Assembly: GCA_902774045.1 (NCBI GenBank)
Contig: CACYGW010000015.1
Location: 1 to 35,626 of the forward strand
Direction: 5' to 3'
Origin: an uncultured Bacteroidia bacterium
Lineage (GTDB): Bacteria; Bacteroidota; Bacteroidia; Bacteroidales; UBA932
DNA: 35,626 bases
The notes beneath the pieces were generated by a model. It had not been told where the DNA came from, did not search any database, and worked only from the letters and a program-made list of their open reading frames with translations. The number at the start of each line of letters is the position of its first letter. Within the stretch, counting starts at the first letter, position 1. This document shows positions 25,507 through 33,249 of this stretch, piece after piece. A program made the position numbers and the translations under genes.

Positions 25507-26519
25507 CACCCAACTGGTTTAAAAGATTCAGATGGTGGATACCCATCATTCTGGCCGGCCTGCTGATGATAGGCGGCATCTCCGGCCTTGCACACAAATT
25601 CTTTATGCGGGCTCTCTACCTTGTAGTAGTATTTGTAGTAATCCCGGAGCTCACCTACCTGATTTTTCACAGGCTCACGGGGCGCAGGGCGGCAATATGC
25701 TTGGCCTGCATTCCCTGTCTCCTTTTTATTTACGGAACATTTTGGGGCTTCTACAACCTCAAAATAAGGGAGGAAGTATATGAAAGCACATCTATTCCGG
25801 AGGGGTTCGATGGTTTCCGTATCGTTCACCTGTCAGATTTACATCTGGGGTCTTATAACATTGATACAGACTTCATAGACAGGGTTGTAGACTCCGTAAA
25901 CGCCCTTAAGCCGGACCTGATAGTTTTTACCGGAGACCTTGTAAACGTAAAAGCCTCGGAGGCGCAGCCCTTTGTTACCAGGCTGGGGAGGCTTAGCGCC
26001 CCGCACGGAGTACTGTCGGTAACCGGCAATCACGACTATGGCTATAAGACCGGCGACATTGAGTTTGAACTCCAGAGTCTTCAAATAATCCACGGAATGA
26101 TGGGATGGGACCTTCTGCTTAACGAAAGCAGGATTATCCGGCGCGGAGCAGACTCTATATTTGTAGCAGGAGTAGAGAATACCACCAAGAACTTCTTTAT
26201 CTCAAGAGGAGACCTGTCCCAGGCCATCTCGGAGGTTAAAGATTCATCTTTCTGCATTCTTTTATCCCACGACCCCCATCACTGGAGAGACGAGGTGCTC
26301 CCGGAAAGCAACGTGCAGTTAACCCTCTCCGGGCACACCCACGCAATGCAGCTTAAAATTTTTGGCCTCAGTCCAGCTGCACTTATGTTCAAGGAATGGA
26401 GTGGAATGTACTATAGGGACGGAAGAGCCATTAACGTATCGGAGGGTATAGGCGGAATTGTCCCCGCCAGAATTGGCGCCTGGCCGGAAATTGTTGTTAT
26501 AACGCTTAAAAAATCCTAA
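25503..26519 (+). CDS. Membrane-anchored metallophosphoesterase
   Basis: A 338-residue calcineurin-like phosphoesterase of the YaeI/YkuE type. Three to four hydrophobic helices occupy residues about 10-100 (WWIPIILAGLLMIGG, LYLVVVFVVIPELTYLIF, AAICLACIPCLLFIYGTFWGF). The catalytic domain then shows all metal-binding motifs: HLSDLHLGS, FTGDLVN, GNHDYG, LSHDPHHW and SGHTHAMQ. The domain probably faces outward or lies at the membrane surface; family members include enzymes that act on lipid or nucleotide phosphates, and the substrate here is unknown. It overlaps the AraC gene by four bases and precedes yihY. Confidence 0.9.
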   Translation: MTPNWFKRFRWWIPIILAGLLMIGGISGLAHKFFMRALYLVVVFVVIPELTYLIFHRLTGRRAAICLACIPCLLFIYGTFWGFYNLKIREEVYESTSIPEGFDGFRIVHLSDLHLGSYNIDTDFIDRVVDSVNALKPDLIVFTGDLVNVKASEAQPFVTRLGRLSAPHGVLSVTGNHDYGYKTGDIEFELQSLQIIHGMMGWDLLLNESRIIRRGADSIFVAGVENTTKNFFISRGDLSQAISEVKDSSFCILLSHDPHHWRDEVLPESNVQLTLSGHTHAMQLKIFGLSPAALMFKEWSGMYYRDGRAINVSEGIGGIVPARIGAWPEIVVITLKKS

Positions 26520-26582
26520 TTTTGTCCTTCCGTAAGACGCTTTAGGTTGTTTAAGAGACTCAAATACAGGTTAGAGGTTCGT

Positions 26583-27527
26583 ATGCGCTGGCTGTCGCTT
26601 CTTCTGGAGCGACTGTTGCGGTTTTTGCTTCACGACATATGGCTGCTGAATATCAACGATTTGGAACGCTGGCGTGCCCGCCTTGTGCGGGATCTTCGCA
26701 TAGCGGTGCTAATGTTCAAGACCTTCAATGACCAGAAAATAAGCTACCAGATAACGGCCCTGGCCTACCGTAGCATGATGGCCGTGGTTCCGGCAATAGC
26801 CATTGGGGTTTATCTTACCGACGAAGTTGGGCTCCGGGACCTTTTTACCACTACAATAGCCTCCAATCTTGGCGACGCTCCCATAGCCGAGGCCATTATG
26901 ACATCGGCAGACAACATTGTCTCCGTTGCACAGAGCGGGCTCTTTGGGTTTATATCCATGGCTTCCTTTACCTGGATTGTGCTGTCGCTTATGATAACTG
27001 TGCGTCAAGTATTCAATAACGTATGGAAAGTAGAAAAGGAGACCAATCTTCTTAAGATGATAGGAATGATTATAGGCATCACCCTTCTGTCCCCTTTTGT
27101 GGTGATTCTGTTTTTCTCCGGCACCGTACTTTACTCCAACGTACTAAATTACATATTCCCGGACAGTTTCATACTTTCCAATTCTCTAAAAAGCCTTGTT
27201 TCCTGGCTTTCTTTTGCAGGCCTTAGCATACTGCTTATGGCGGCTATGTTCAAGTACATTCCAGGTACAAGGGTTAGGTTCCGCCACGCCCTTAAAGCGG
27301 CGGTTTATTCCGGAATAATCTTTACCATCATACAGTTCCTGTACATAGAGACCCAGTTCTTCGTAAGTAAGCAGAGTGCGGTATTCGGGGCTCTGGCGGC
27401 CCTGCCGCTGCTAATGATCTGGCTCAATCTGGGGTGGAGCATAATCCTGTACGGGGCAGAACTGTCCTTTGCTTTCCAAAATGTAGATAAACACAAAAAG
27501 ATAACTATCGATGGCGACAATAATTGA
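26583..27527 (+). CDS. YihY/BrkB-family inner membrane protein
   Basis: A 314-residue membrane protein of the YihY (formerly called RNase BN) family with about six transmembrane helices. ISYQITALAYRSMMAVVPAIAIGVYL is the family hallmark in helix 1, and PLLMIWLNLGWSIILYGAELSFAFQN the hallmark near the C-terminus. Function is not known. The start is uncertain: the ATG at 26583 has GAGG upstream at good distance, while a TTG at 26547 would add 12 basic residues. The 3' end overlaps folD by 17 bases, so the two are probably translated together. Confidence 0.87.
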   Translation: MRWLSLLLERLLRFLLHDIWLLNINDLERWRARLVRDLRIAVLMFKTFNDQKISYQITALAYRSMMAVVPAIAIGVYLTDEVGLRDLFTTTIASNLGDAPIAEAIMTSADNIVSVAQSGLFGFISMASFTWIVLSLMITVRQVFNNVWKVEKETNLLKMIGMIIGITLLSPFVVILFFSGTVLYSNVLNYIFPDSFILSNSLKSLVSWLSFAGLSILLMAAMFKYIPGTRVRFRHALKAAVYSGIIFTIIQFLYIETQFFVSKQSAVFGALAALPLLMIWLNLGWSIILYGAELSFAFQNVDKHKKITIDGDNN

Positions 27528-28377
27528 CGGCAAAAAAATATCAGACAGCATAAAATCCACTTTGGCAGAGCAGGTTGCATCCTTCCCCTCCAAGTACGGC
27601 AGGGTGCCTCACCTTGTGGTGATAAGGGTAGGAGAAGACCCTGCAAGCGTGGTTTACGTACGAAATAAAGCCCGGGCCTGCGAAGCTATCGGCATAAAAA
27701 ATACAACACTGGTGTTGGATGCTTCCATATCGGAAGATGAGCTTCTGGCTAAAATAAAATCTCTTAATGGCGATGATGGCGTAGACGGGCTGCTTGTCCA
27801 GCTGCCGCTGCCAGCCCAGATAAGCGAAGCAAAGGTTATAGAAAGCATCGACAAAAATAAAGATGTAGATGGGTTCCATCCCGCCAATGTGGCCGGCCTG
27901 TGGCAGAAAACTCCGCATATGGAGCCTTGTACGCCCAAGGGGATAATGCGGTTGCTGCGGGAGACCGGGATTGATCCCAAGGGTAAAAGGGCCGTTGTAA
28001 TTGGCCGCAGCAACATCGTGGGCCTGCCGGTTGCCAAGATGCTGCTGGACGCAAATGCTACCGTGACTCTCTGCCACACCCGCACCGTGGATATGCCGTC
28101 CGTCACCAGAGAAGCCGATATTCTTGTGGTTGCGGCCGGAAGGGCCAAGATGGTTACGGCCGATATGGTTAAGCCCGGGGCTGTTGTTATTGACGTAGGA
28201 ATGGACCGGGATCCGCAGAGCGGAAGTCTTTGCGGAGATGTTGATTTTGACAGCGTTGCGCCCGTAGCCGGGGCCATAACTCCGGTGCCAGGAGGCGTGG
28301 GGCCTATGACTATAGCCTGTCTTATGCAGAATACAGTAGAATGCTTCCTTAATAAAATGGGGGCTCTTGATAAATAA
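27511..28377 (+). CDS. folD: Bifunctional methylene-THF dehydrogenase/cyclohydrolase
   Basis: A 288-residue FolD, which interconverts 5,10-methylene- and 10-formyl-tetrahydrofolate in the cytoplasm for purine and formyl-Met supply. SVVYVRNKARACEAIGI carries the catalytic Tyr/Lys region, VDGLLVQLPLP the substrate motif, FHPANVAGLW and PCTPKGIMRLL the folate pocket, VVIGRSNIVGLPVAKMLL the NADP-binding loop and TPVPGGVGPMTIACLMQNT the C-terminal signature. Its ATG lies inside the last codons of yihY. A lipoprotein racemase gene starts 17 bases after it. Confidence 0.97.
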   Translation: MATIIDGKKISDSIKSTLAEQVASFPSKYGRVPHLVVIRVGEDPASVVYVRNKARACEAIGIKNTTLVLDASISEDELLAKIKSLNGDDGVDGLLVQLPLPAQISEAKVIESIDKNKDVDGFHPANVAGLWQKTPHMEPCTPKGIMRLLRETGIDPKGKRAVVIGRSNIVGLPVAKMLLDANATVTLCHTRTVDMPSVTREADILVVAAGRAKMVTADMVKPGAVVIDVGMDRDPQSGSLCGDVDFDSVAPVAGAITPVPGGVGPMTIACLMQNTVECFLNKMGALDK

Positions 28378-28394
28378 CACAAACTTATAGCTTT

Positions 28395-29762
28395 ATGAGA
28401 AAATTTATATTTATCCCGTCCTTGCTGCTTGCCGGTCTATTTGTATGCGCCTGCAGCCAAAATGCCAGTGTTCAGAGAAACAGCCTTCCTATTGGCGTAT
28501 TTGATTCTGGTACCGGTGGTCTTACCGTCCTGGAGAAGATTCTGTCTCTTGACGAATTTAACAACCAGACCGGGGAGCCTGGGGCCGATGGTGTCGCAGA
28601 TTTTGCGGCAGAGGATTTTGATTATCTGGCAGATCAGGCCAATATGCCCTACGGGGTATATGATTCAGAGGGCAAGTCCCTGCTTCTCAGGGCCTTGGTT
28701 AAGGAGGATGCAAATTTTCTTTTGGGCGATAGTTTTTATGCCGATGCTGCCGAGACCTCGCCTTCAGGGAAGAAACTGCCCTGCAAGATTATGGTGATTG
28801 CCTGCAATACGGCTACGGCCTACGGCCTTGAGGATGTAAAGTCTCTTTTGGCTTTGCGGGCCGATGGTACCAAGGTCATTGGCGTTATCAATGCGGGGGT
28901 TAAAGCTACTCTTGATGCTCTTGAGGGCACCGATGAGCCTTTTGCCGTTGGGGTTCTGGCTACTCCGGGTACCATTAGTTCCGGGGCTTATGAGCGTACT
29001 CTTCTTAGCGAGGCTGCTCTTCGTGGCCTTAGGGATAAGGTGTCTGTGGTTAATCAGAGTGGTTATGGGTTTGCAGAGGCCGTTGATACCGATCCTGCCT
29101 ATGTAGATGCTTCCCTTACCGCGCCTCGCGCGGGGTACAGGGGGCCGGCCGTTGGTCTTGAGGATAATTGCGTAAAGGCTGCTCTTCTGGATGTTTATAA
29201 TTTTGATAAGGATGGCGTGCTTGGAAGCGGTTCTTCCCTTCAGCTTAATTCTGCTGCAAGTTATGCCAGATTTAATCTTGTGTCGCTTGTAGAGAGGCAT
29301 AGGGCCGCCGGCAGCGGAGTCCCGCTTAAGGCTATAATTCTTGGATGTACTCATTATCCTTTCCAGCAGGAGACTTTGCAGGGATGCCTTGCGGAGCTTA
29401 GGGCATACAAGAAGGGTGGAAAGTACATCTACAGGGATATTATTGCAGAGGATTTGGTATTCATAGATCCTGCAAAGTATGTTGCAATCGAGTGCTATAA
29501 TTCTTTGGTTGCGGATAAGCTTCTTGCTGCTCCCAAGGAGGGACGTCTTGTAAGGGGCTTTATTTCTGTGCCTTCTGCTTCGCTGGATAGTTCTCTTCTT
29601 ACTGAAGAGGGGCTTCTTACCTATGAGTTTAAGTATGGCCGTGATGAATCTGCTGCTGATTTTGGCACAAAGCAGGTTCCGTTCAGCGATGCTACGATTG
29701 GTCTTGATACCAAGGCCCGCATCCGCGCCCTGCTCCCTGCCTGCGCCAGCGAGCTATTCTAG
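28395..29762 (+). CDS. Lipoprotein homologue of glutamate racemase
   Basis: A 455-residue protein, much longer than the about 270 residues of cytoplasmic MurI. Residues 1-20 are an SPII signal (MRKFIFIPSLLLAGLFVCAC), with lipidated Cys at 20. The rest follows the racemase fold: IGVFDSGTGGLTV (Asp37-Ser38), NMPYG (84-87), MVIACNTATA (catalytic-type Cys137), GVLATPGTISSGAYERTLL and IILGCTHYPF (catalytic-type Cys318). All key motifs are intact, so racemase activity toward Glu or Asp outside the cytoplasm is plausible but unproven. Extra loops occur after residue 50, before ACNT and around 235-290. Asp and Leu codons end in T far more often than in neighbouring genes, hinting at different origin or expression. 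It ends the folD unit. Confidence 0.85.
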   Translation: MRKFIFIPSLLLAGLFVCACSQNASVQRNSLPIGVFDSGTGGLTVLEKILSLDEFNNQTGEPGADGVADFAAEDFDYLADQANMPYGVYDSEGKSLLLRALVKEDANFLLGDSFYADAAETSPSGKKLPCKIMVIACNTATAYGLEDVKSLLALRADGTKVIGVINAGVKATLDALEGTDEPFAVGVLATPGTISSGAYERTLLSEAALRGLRDKVSVVNQSGYGFAEAVDTDPAYVDASLTAPRAGYRGPAVGLEDNCVKAALLDVYNFDKDGVLGSGSSLQLNSAASYARFNLVSLVERHRAAGSGVPLKAIILGCTHYPFQQETLQGCLAELRAYKKGGKYIYRDIIAEDLVFIDPAKYVAIECYNSLVADKLLAAPKEGRLVRGFISVPSASLDSSLLTEEGLLTYEFKYGRDESAADFGTKQVPFSDATIGLDTKARIRALLPACASELF

Positions 29763-29779
29763 ATTCTTCTAAATAAATA

Positions 29780-29852
29780 TGACCGGCAGGTTTTGGAGGT
29801 CTGTCGCTTCGCGACCCTATCCGGGTGAATGCCCCCCAAAACCTACCGGTCA
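29780..29852. repeat. Long imperfect inverted repeat with nested hairpin
   Basis: The arms TGACCGG-C-AGGTTTTGG (29780-29796) and CCAAAACCT-A-CCGGTCA (29836-29852) pair at 16 of 17 positions. The enclosed 39 bases contain a second hairpin, GTCGC-TTC-GCGAC (29803-29815), and a competing ACCC/GGGT pair (29814-29826). There is no T-run, so it is not an obvious terminator of the racemase gene. Confidence 0.8.
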
Positions 29853-29873
29853 CATACAATAGAGCATCTAAGT

Positions 29874-29960
29874 GATACCAACGTCCCATAATTTGGGACG
29901 ATAGTAGCAATTTACCCCCTTTTTCGCTACCAACGTCCCATTTTTTTGGACGATAGTAGC
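29874..29960. repeat. Two direct copies of a 35-bp palindromic element
   Basis: Copies at 29874-29908 and 29926-29960 share ACCAACGTCCCA and GGACGATAGTAGC around a short A/T centre, 52 bases apart. Each is itself palindromic: GCTAC-CAA-CGTCC pairs with GGACG-ATA-GTAGC. The spacer is 17 bases. Only two copies are present, so this is not a CRISPR array. Confidence 0.85.
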
Positions 29961-30042
29961 ACCTAGCGCCCTATTGAGGCCGATTGGTGACGGCCGGCGC
30001 CTGATGGCGCCCGGGGTACACATATAATAGTTACTCTAGAAT

Positions 30043-30155
30043 GAGATTTCTCGACTTCGGCACTTCGTGCCTACGCTCGAAATGACAGAAAAAGTGTCAT
30101 TTCGGCCGAACTATACTGCTGTCATTTCGACCGAGCGAAGCGAGCGGAGAAATCT
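30043..30155. repeat. Inverted pair of REP-like elements
   Basis: One element lies on the minus strand (30043-30086), one on the plus strand (30121-30155), with a partial plus-strand copy (30095-30107) between them. Each begins GTCATTTCGA and ends GAGAAATCT; the minus copy has a GGCAC-GAA-GTGCC hairpin. The pair resembles bacterial interspersed mosaic elements. It ends just before the stop of the DUF554 gene. Confidence 0.85.
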
Positions 30156-30165
30156 TTAAAGAAAC

Positions 30166-30852
30166 CTAAAAGAACAATCTTTTAGCCAGAAACCAAATCA
30201 CCGGGACAAGAAGGGCTGGGAGGTAGTTGAGTGTCTTGCAGTCTTTGATCTTGAGAAGCCCAAGGCCCGACGCCACAATCAAAAGCCCGCCGGTAATCGC
30301 AATCTCCTCTATAAGACCGCTCTCCATCACCATCGGCCCGGAAGCAAAACGTCCTATTAGGTAAAACATACCCTGCCAACAAAACAGGATGGCGGCCGAC
30401 ACAATGATTCCAATGCCATAGGTGGCCGCAAAAACCATAGATGTTACAAGATCAAGGGTGGCATTGGTATATAGAAAGGTGTTATCACCCTTGGTAGCAC
30501 TCAGGATAGGCCCTACGATAGAAAACGTGCCCACGCAAAAAAGCAGGCAGGCAGAAATTAGGCCACCGGCAAGATTGTCCCCGCCATAACGGGCAATAAG
30601 CCTCTTTGTGCGCCCGTCAAGATCCATAGCCGTGCCCGTCAACCCGCCTAGAGCCAGGCTGATAATGAAAAGCACGGGGAAGGTGCTCTTTGCAATATTG
30701 CCGCAGAAGGTACTTATGCCCAACGCTGCGGCAGAAATCCCCATAGCGGTGTAAAGAGCATCCTGATACTTGCTCCCCAACCCCTTCTTAAGAAGGCTCC
30801 CCACTACAGAGCCCAAAATAATGCACCCGGCATTAACAACTGTTCCTATCAT
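30166..30852 (-). CDS. DUF554-family membrane protein
   Basis: A 228-residue integral membrane protein of the DUF554 (YqgA/YdfK-like) family with about six to seven helices. MIGTVVNAGCIILGSVVGSLL is the conserved glycine-rich N-terminus, and VGTFSIVGPILSATKGDNTFLYTNATLDLVTSMVFA with ITGGLLIVASGLGLLKIKDCKTLNYLPALLVP the conserved later segments. Its role is not known. ATG at 30852 is chosen over an in-frame start three codons upstream because it matches the family N-terminus. Its 3' end abuts the repeat cluster. Confidence 0.88.
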   Translation of the reverse strand: MIGTVVNAGCIILGSVVGSLLKKGLGSKYQDALYTAMGISAAALGISTFCGNIAKSTFPVLFIISLALGGLTGTAMDLDGRTKRLIARYGGDNLAGGLISACLLFCVGTFSIVGPILSATKGDNTFLYTNATLDLVTSMVFAATYGIGIIVSAAILFCWQGMFYLIGRFASGPMVMESGLIEEIAITGGLLIVASGLGLLKIKDCKTLNYLPALLVPVIWFLAKRLFF

Positions 30853-30858
30853 AGCGCA

Positions 30859-30866
30859 CAAAATTA
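30859..30866 (-). promoter_or_regulatory. -7 box of the DUF554 gene
   Basis: Minus-strand TAATTTTG fits TAnnTTTG but ends only 6 bases before the ATG, so the message would be leaderless or nearly so. No properly spaced -33 element is visible. Confidence 0.35.
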
Positions 30867-30953
30867 GCTTATTTTTATCAAATTATGCTCAAAATTTGGT
30901 ATATTCGCAAAACTGGGTTAACCCGGAATATCTTAAAACATAATACGATCATT

Positions 30954-33155
30954 ATGAAACGCATAGCTTTATTCTTTGCAGCAGCCTTTGCAGGCATCTC
31001 TGCTCTGGCTCAGCCCCAACTAAGGGAAGATAACATAGAAGAAGTTCTTCAGGCTATGACCGTGCAGGAGAAGGTAGCGCTTCTTGTGGGAGGCCCCACC
31101 TTCGATGTGGCAGGCCCAGCCGGAGCCACCCGCGCCATAGAGCGCCTGGGCATTCCCGGCACAATTCTGGCCGACGGCCCCGCAGGCCTTAGGATAGACC
31201 CTCTGCGCAAGGGTACAGACAAGACATTCTACTGCACATCCTTCCCCGTAGGAACCCTTCTGGCAAGTTCCTGGGACACGGCCCTTGCAGAAGAAATGAC
31301 AACCGCAATGGGTAACGAGGTCCTGGAATACGGCGTAGATGTGCTTCTGGCCCCTGGCCTTAACCTTCACAGGAACCCTCTTTGCGGCCGTAACTTCGAG
31401 TACTTCTCGGAAGACCCGCTCCTGAGCGGAAAAATGGCGGCAGCTTACGTGCGCGGTGTACAGTCCAACGGAGTGGGCACCTCCATCAAGCACTATGCAG
31501 CAAACAATCAGGAGACTAGGCGCGACTACAACGACGCTCAGATAAGCGAGCGCGCCCTCAGGGAACTTTATCTGCGCAATTTTGAGATTGCTGTCAAGGA
31601 AGGAAAGCCCTGGACGGTAATGAGCTCCTACAACCGCCTTAACGGCGAGTACACCCAGCAATCCAATTACCTGCTTACGCAGGTTTTAAGGGATGATTGG
31701 GGGTTCGATGGTATCGTAATGACAGACTGGGGCTGCAAAGACGGAACGGTTGCGTCTGCCAAGGCAGGAAACGACCTTATGGAGCCCGGCCGTCAGGTAG
31801 AGATAGACAGGATACTGGAGGCAGTGAATAACGGCACTATCAGCCAGGAAGAACTGGACAGGAATGTGCGCAATATGCTTAAATACATTGTAAAGACTCC
31901 TCACTTCAGGGGATATAAATTCAGCAATGCCCCAGACCTTGCCGCCCACGCAAAAGTGGCTCGCAAGGCAGCAGAAGAGTCAATCATTCTGCTCCAGAAT
32001 AACAATGGTGCCCTGCCTCTCAAGGGCACGGAGAAAGTTGCCCTCTATGGAGTTTCTTCCATTAACTTCCTTTCCTGCGGCACAGGCTCCGGCCACGTTA
32101 ATATGGCTTATTCCGTTAATATGCAGGATGCTCTCTCCGGCGCAGGATTTACCCTGGACGAGGAGCTGACCACCTATTACAAAGCCTATGGCCAGTATCT
32201 GGAAGCAGTGCGCCTCATTAACGGTAAGGATTATCGCGACGATTGGTGGAATGGCAGGAAGTGGAAAGACGAGGAACTGCCCGTAAGCGCAATCACCCGT
32301 CAGGCAGGCAACAACGACCTGGCCATCATAGTTCTCAACCGCCAGGCCGGCGAAGGATCGGACCGCAAACTGGATCCTGACTTCGAGCTCACCGGTGTTG
32401 AGCAGAAGCTTATTCTGGATGTAAGCCAGGCTTACCACGCTCTGGGAAAGAAGGTTGTGGTAATTCTTAACGTTGCAGGAGTAGTAGAAACCGCCTCCTG
32501 GAAGAACAAGGTAGACGCCATAGTTCTGCCGTGGACTCCCGGCCAGGAAGGCGCAAATGCCGTTACAGATATTCTTACCGGCAAGGTCAACCCCTCCGGC
32601 AAGCTCCCGATGACCTTCCCTCTAAACTATGTTGATGTACCCTCGGCCACCAACTTCCCGGATGGACTGGGCGCAAATGGCGATAAGGGCAAGAATATAG
32701 ATTATACCAAATACGAGGAGGATATTTTTGTAGGCTACAGGTATTATATATCGGCCGGCGTGCCCGTATCATACCCCTTTGGCTACGGTCTTAGCTATAC
32801 CGAATTTTCTTATTCCAGGCCGATGGTTAAGGTTTCCGGCAAGGGAGAGGTTACCGCTACCGTTACAGTTACCAATACCGGCAGCGTGGCAGGAAAAGAA
32901 GTTGTAGAACTTTATATAAGCGCACCTGAAGGCGGGCTCAAGAAGCCCCAGCGTGAGCTGAAGGCCTTCGCTAAGACCAAGGCCCTTGCTCCCGGCGAGA
33001 GCCAGACCATTACGATGACACTTACTCCATACGACCTTGCATCCTATAATCAGGACGCCTCTGCCTGGGAAACAGCTCCCGGCACCTACACGGCCCTCTT
33101 TGGAGCCTCTTCAACGGACATCAAAGCCACCGCAAAATTCAAACTGGCTAAGTAA
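30954..33155 (+). CDS. Glycoside hydrolase family 3 beta-glucosidase
   Basis: A 733-residue exported GH3 enzyme, probably releasing glucose or a related sugar from the non-reducing end of beta-linked oligosaccharides in the periplasm. Signal peptide MKRIALFFAAAFAGISALAQ. The N-terminal TIM-barrel domain (about 30-310) has LAPGLNLHRNPLCGRNFEYFSEDP, GTSIKHYAANNQE and FDGIVMTDWG, where Asp258 is the predicted nucleophile. The C-terminal alpha/beta domain (about 340-590) and a fibronectin-III-like domain (about 640-725, VSGKGEVTATVTVTNTGSVAGKEVVELYI) follow. ATG at 30954 is used because the signal peptide starts there; an upstream in-frame start adds a non-secretory leader. A strong terminator follows. 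Confidence 0.94.
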   Translation: MKRIALFFAAAFAGISALAQPQLREDNIEEVLQAMTVQEKVALLVGGPTFDVAGPAGATRAIERLGIPGTILADGPAGLRIDPLRKGTDKTFYCTSFPVGTLLASSWDTALAEEMTTAMGNEVLEYGVDVLLAPGLNLHRNPLCGRNFEYFSEDPLLSGKMAAAYVRGVQSNGVGTSIKHYAANNQETRRDYNDAQISERALRELYLRNFEIAVKEGKPWTVMSSYNRLNGEYTQQSNYLLTQVLRDDWGFDGIVMTDWGCKDGTVASAKAGNDLMEPGRQVEIDRILEAVNNGTISQEELDRNVRNMLKYIVKTPHFRGYKFSNAPDLAAHAKVARKAAEESIILLQNNNGALPLKGTEKVALYGVSSINFLSCGTGSGHVNMAYSVNMQDALSGAGFTLDEELTTYYKAYGQYLEAVRLINGKDYRDDWWNGRKWKDEELPVSAITRQAGNNDLAIIVLNRQAGEGSDRKLDPDFELTGVEQKLILDVSQAYHALGKKVVVILNVAGVVETASWKNKVDAIVLPWTPGQEGANAVTDILTGKVNPSGKLPMTFPLNYVDVPSATNFPDGLGANGDKGKNIDYTKYEEDIFVGYRYYISAGVPVSYPFGYGLSYTEFSYSRPMVKVSGKGEVTATVTVTNTGSVAGKEVVELYISAPEGGLKKPQRELKAFAKTKALAPGESQTITMTLTPYDLASYNQDASAWETAPGTYTALFGASSTDIKATAKFKLAK

Positions 33156-33180
33156 AGTATTTCAACTAAATAATTATGGT

Positions 33181-33204
33181 AAAAGGAGCCTCTCGGCTCC
33201 TTTT
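33181..33204. terminator. Terminator between the GH3 and GH18 genes
   Basis: AAAAGGAGCC-TCTC-GGCTCCTTTT is a 10-bp perfect stem with a 4-base loop, symmetric enough to stop transcription from both the rightward GH3 and the leftward GH18 genes. Confidence 0.8.
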
Positions 33205-33249
33205 GCTGTAAGTCAGGGCCTGCTGCCCTTCGACTAATCACATAAAGAA

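Noticed and set aside
27541..28380. Minus-strand open frames antisense to folD
   Set aside because: Low-complexity, no start signals, and folD is unambiguous.
29692..29910. Minus-strand open frame over the end of the racemase gene and the inverted repeat
   Set aside because: It covers the 29780-29852 palindrome, has no leader or known motif, and is most likely chance.
29874..29960. Two repeats with a 17-base spacer as a minimal CRISPR
   Set aside because: The spacer is too short, there are only two copies, no cas genes, and the repeats are better explained as REP-like palindromes.
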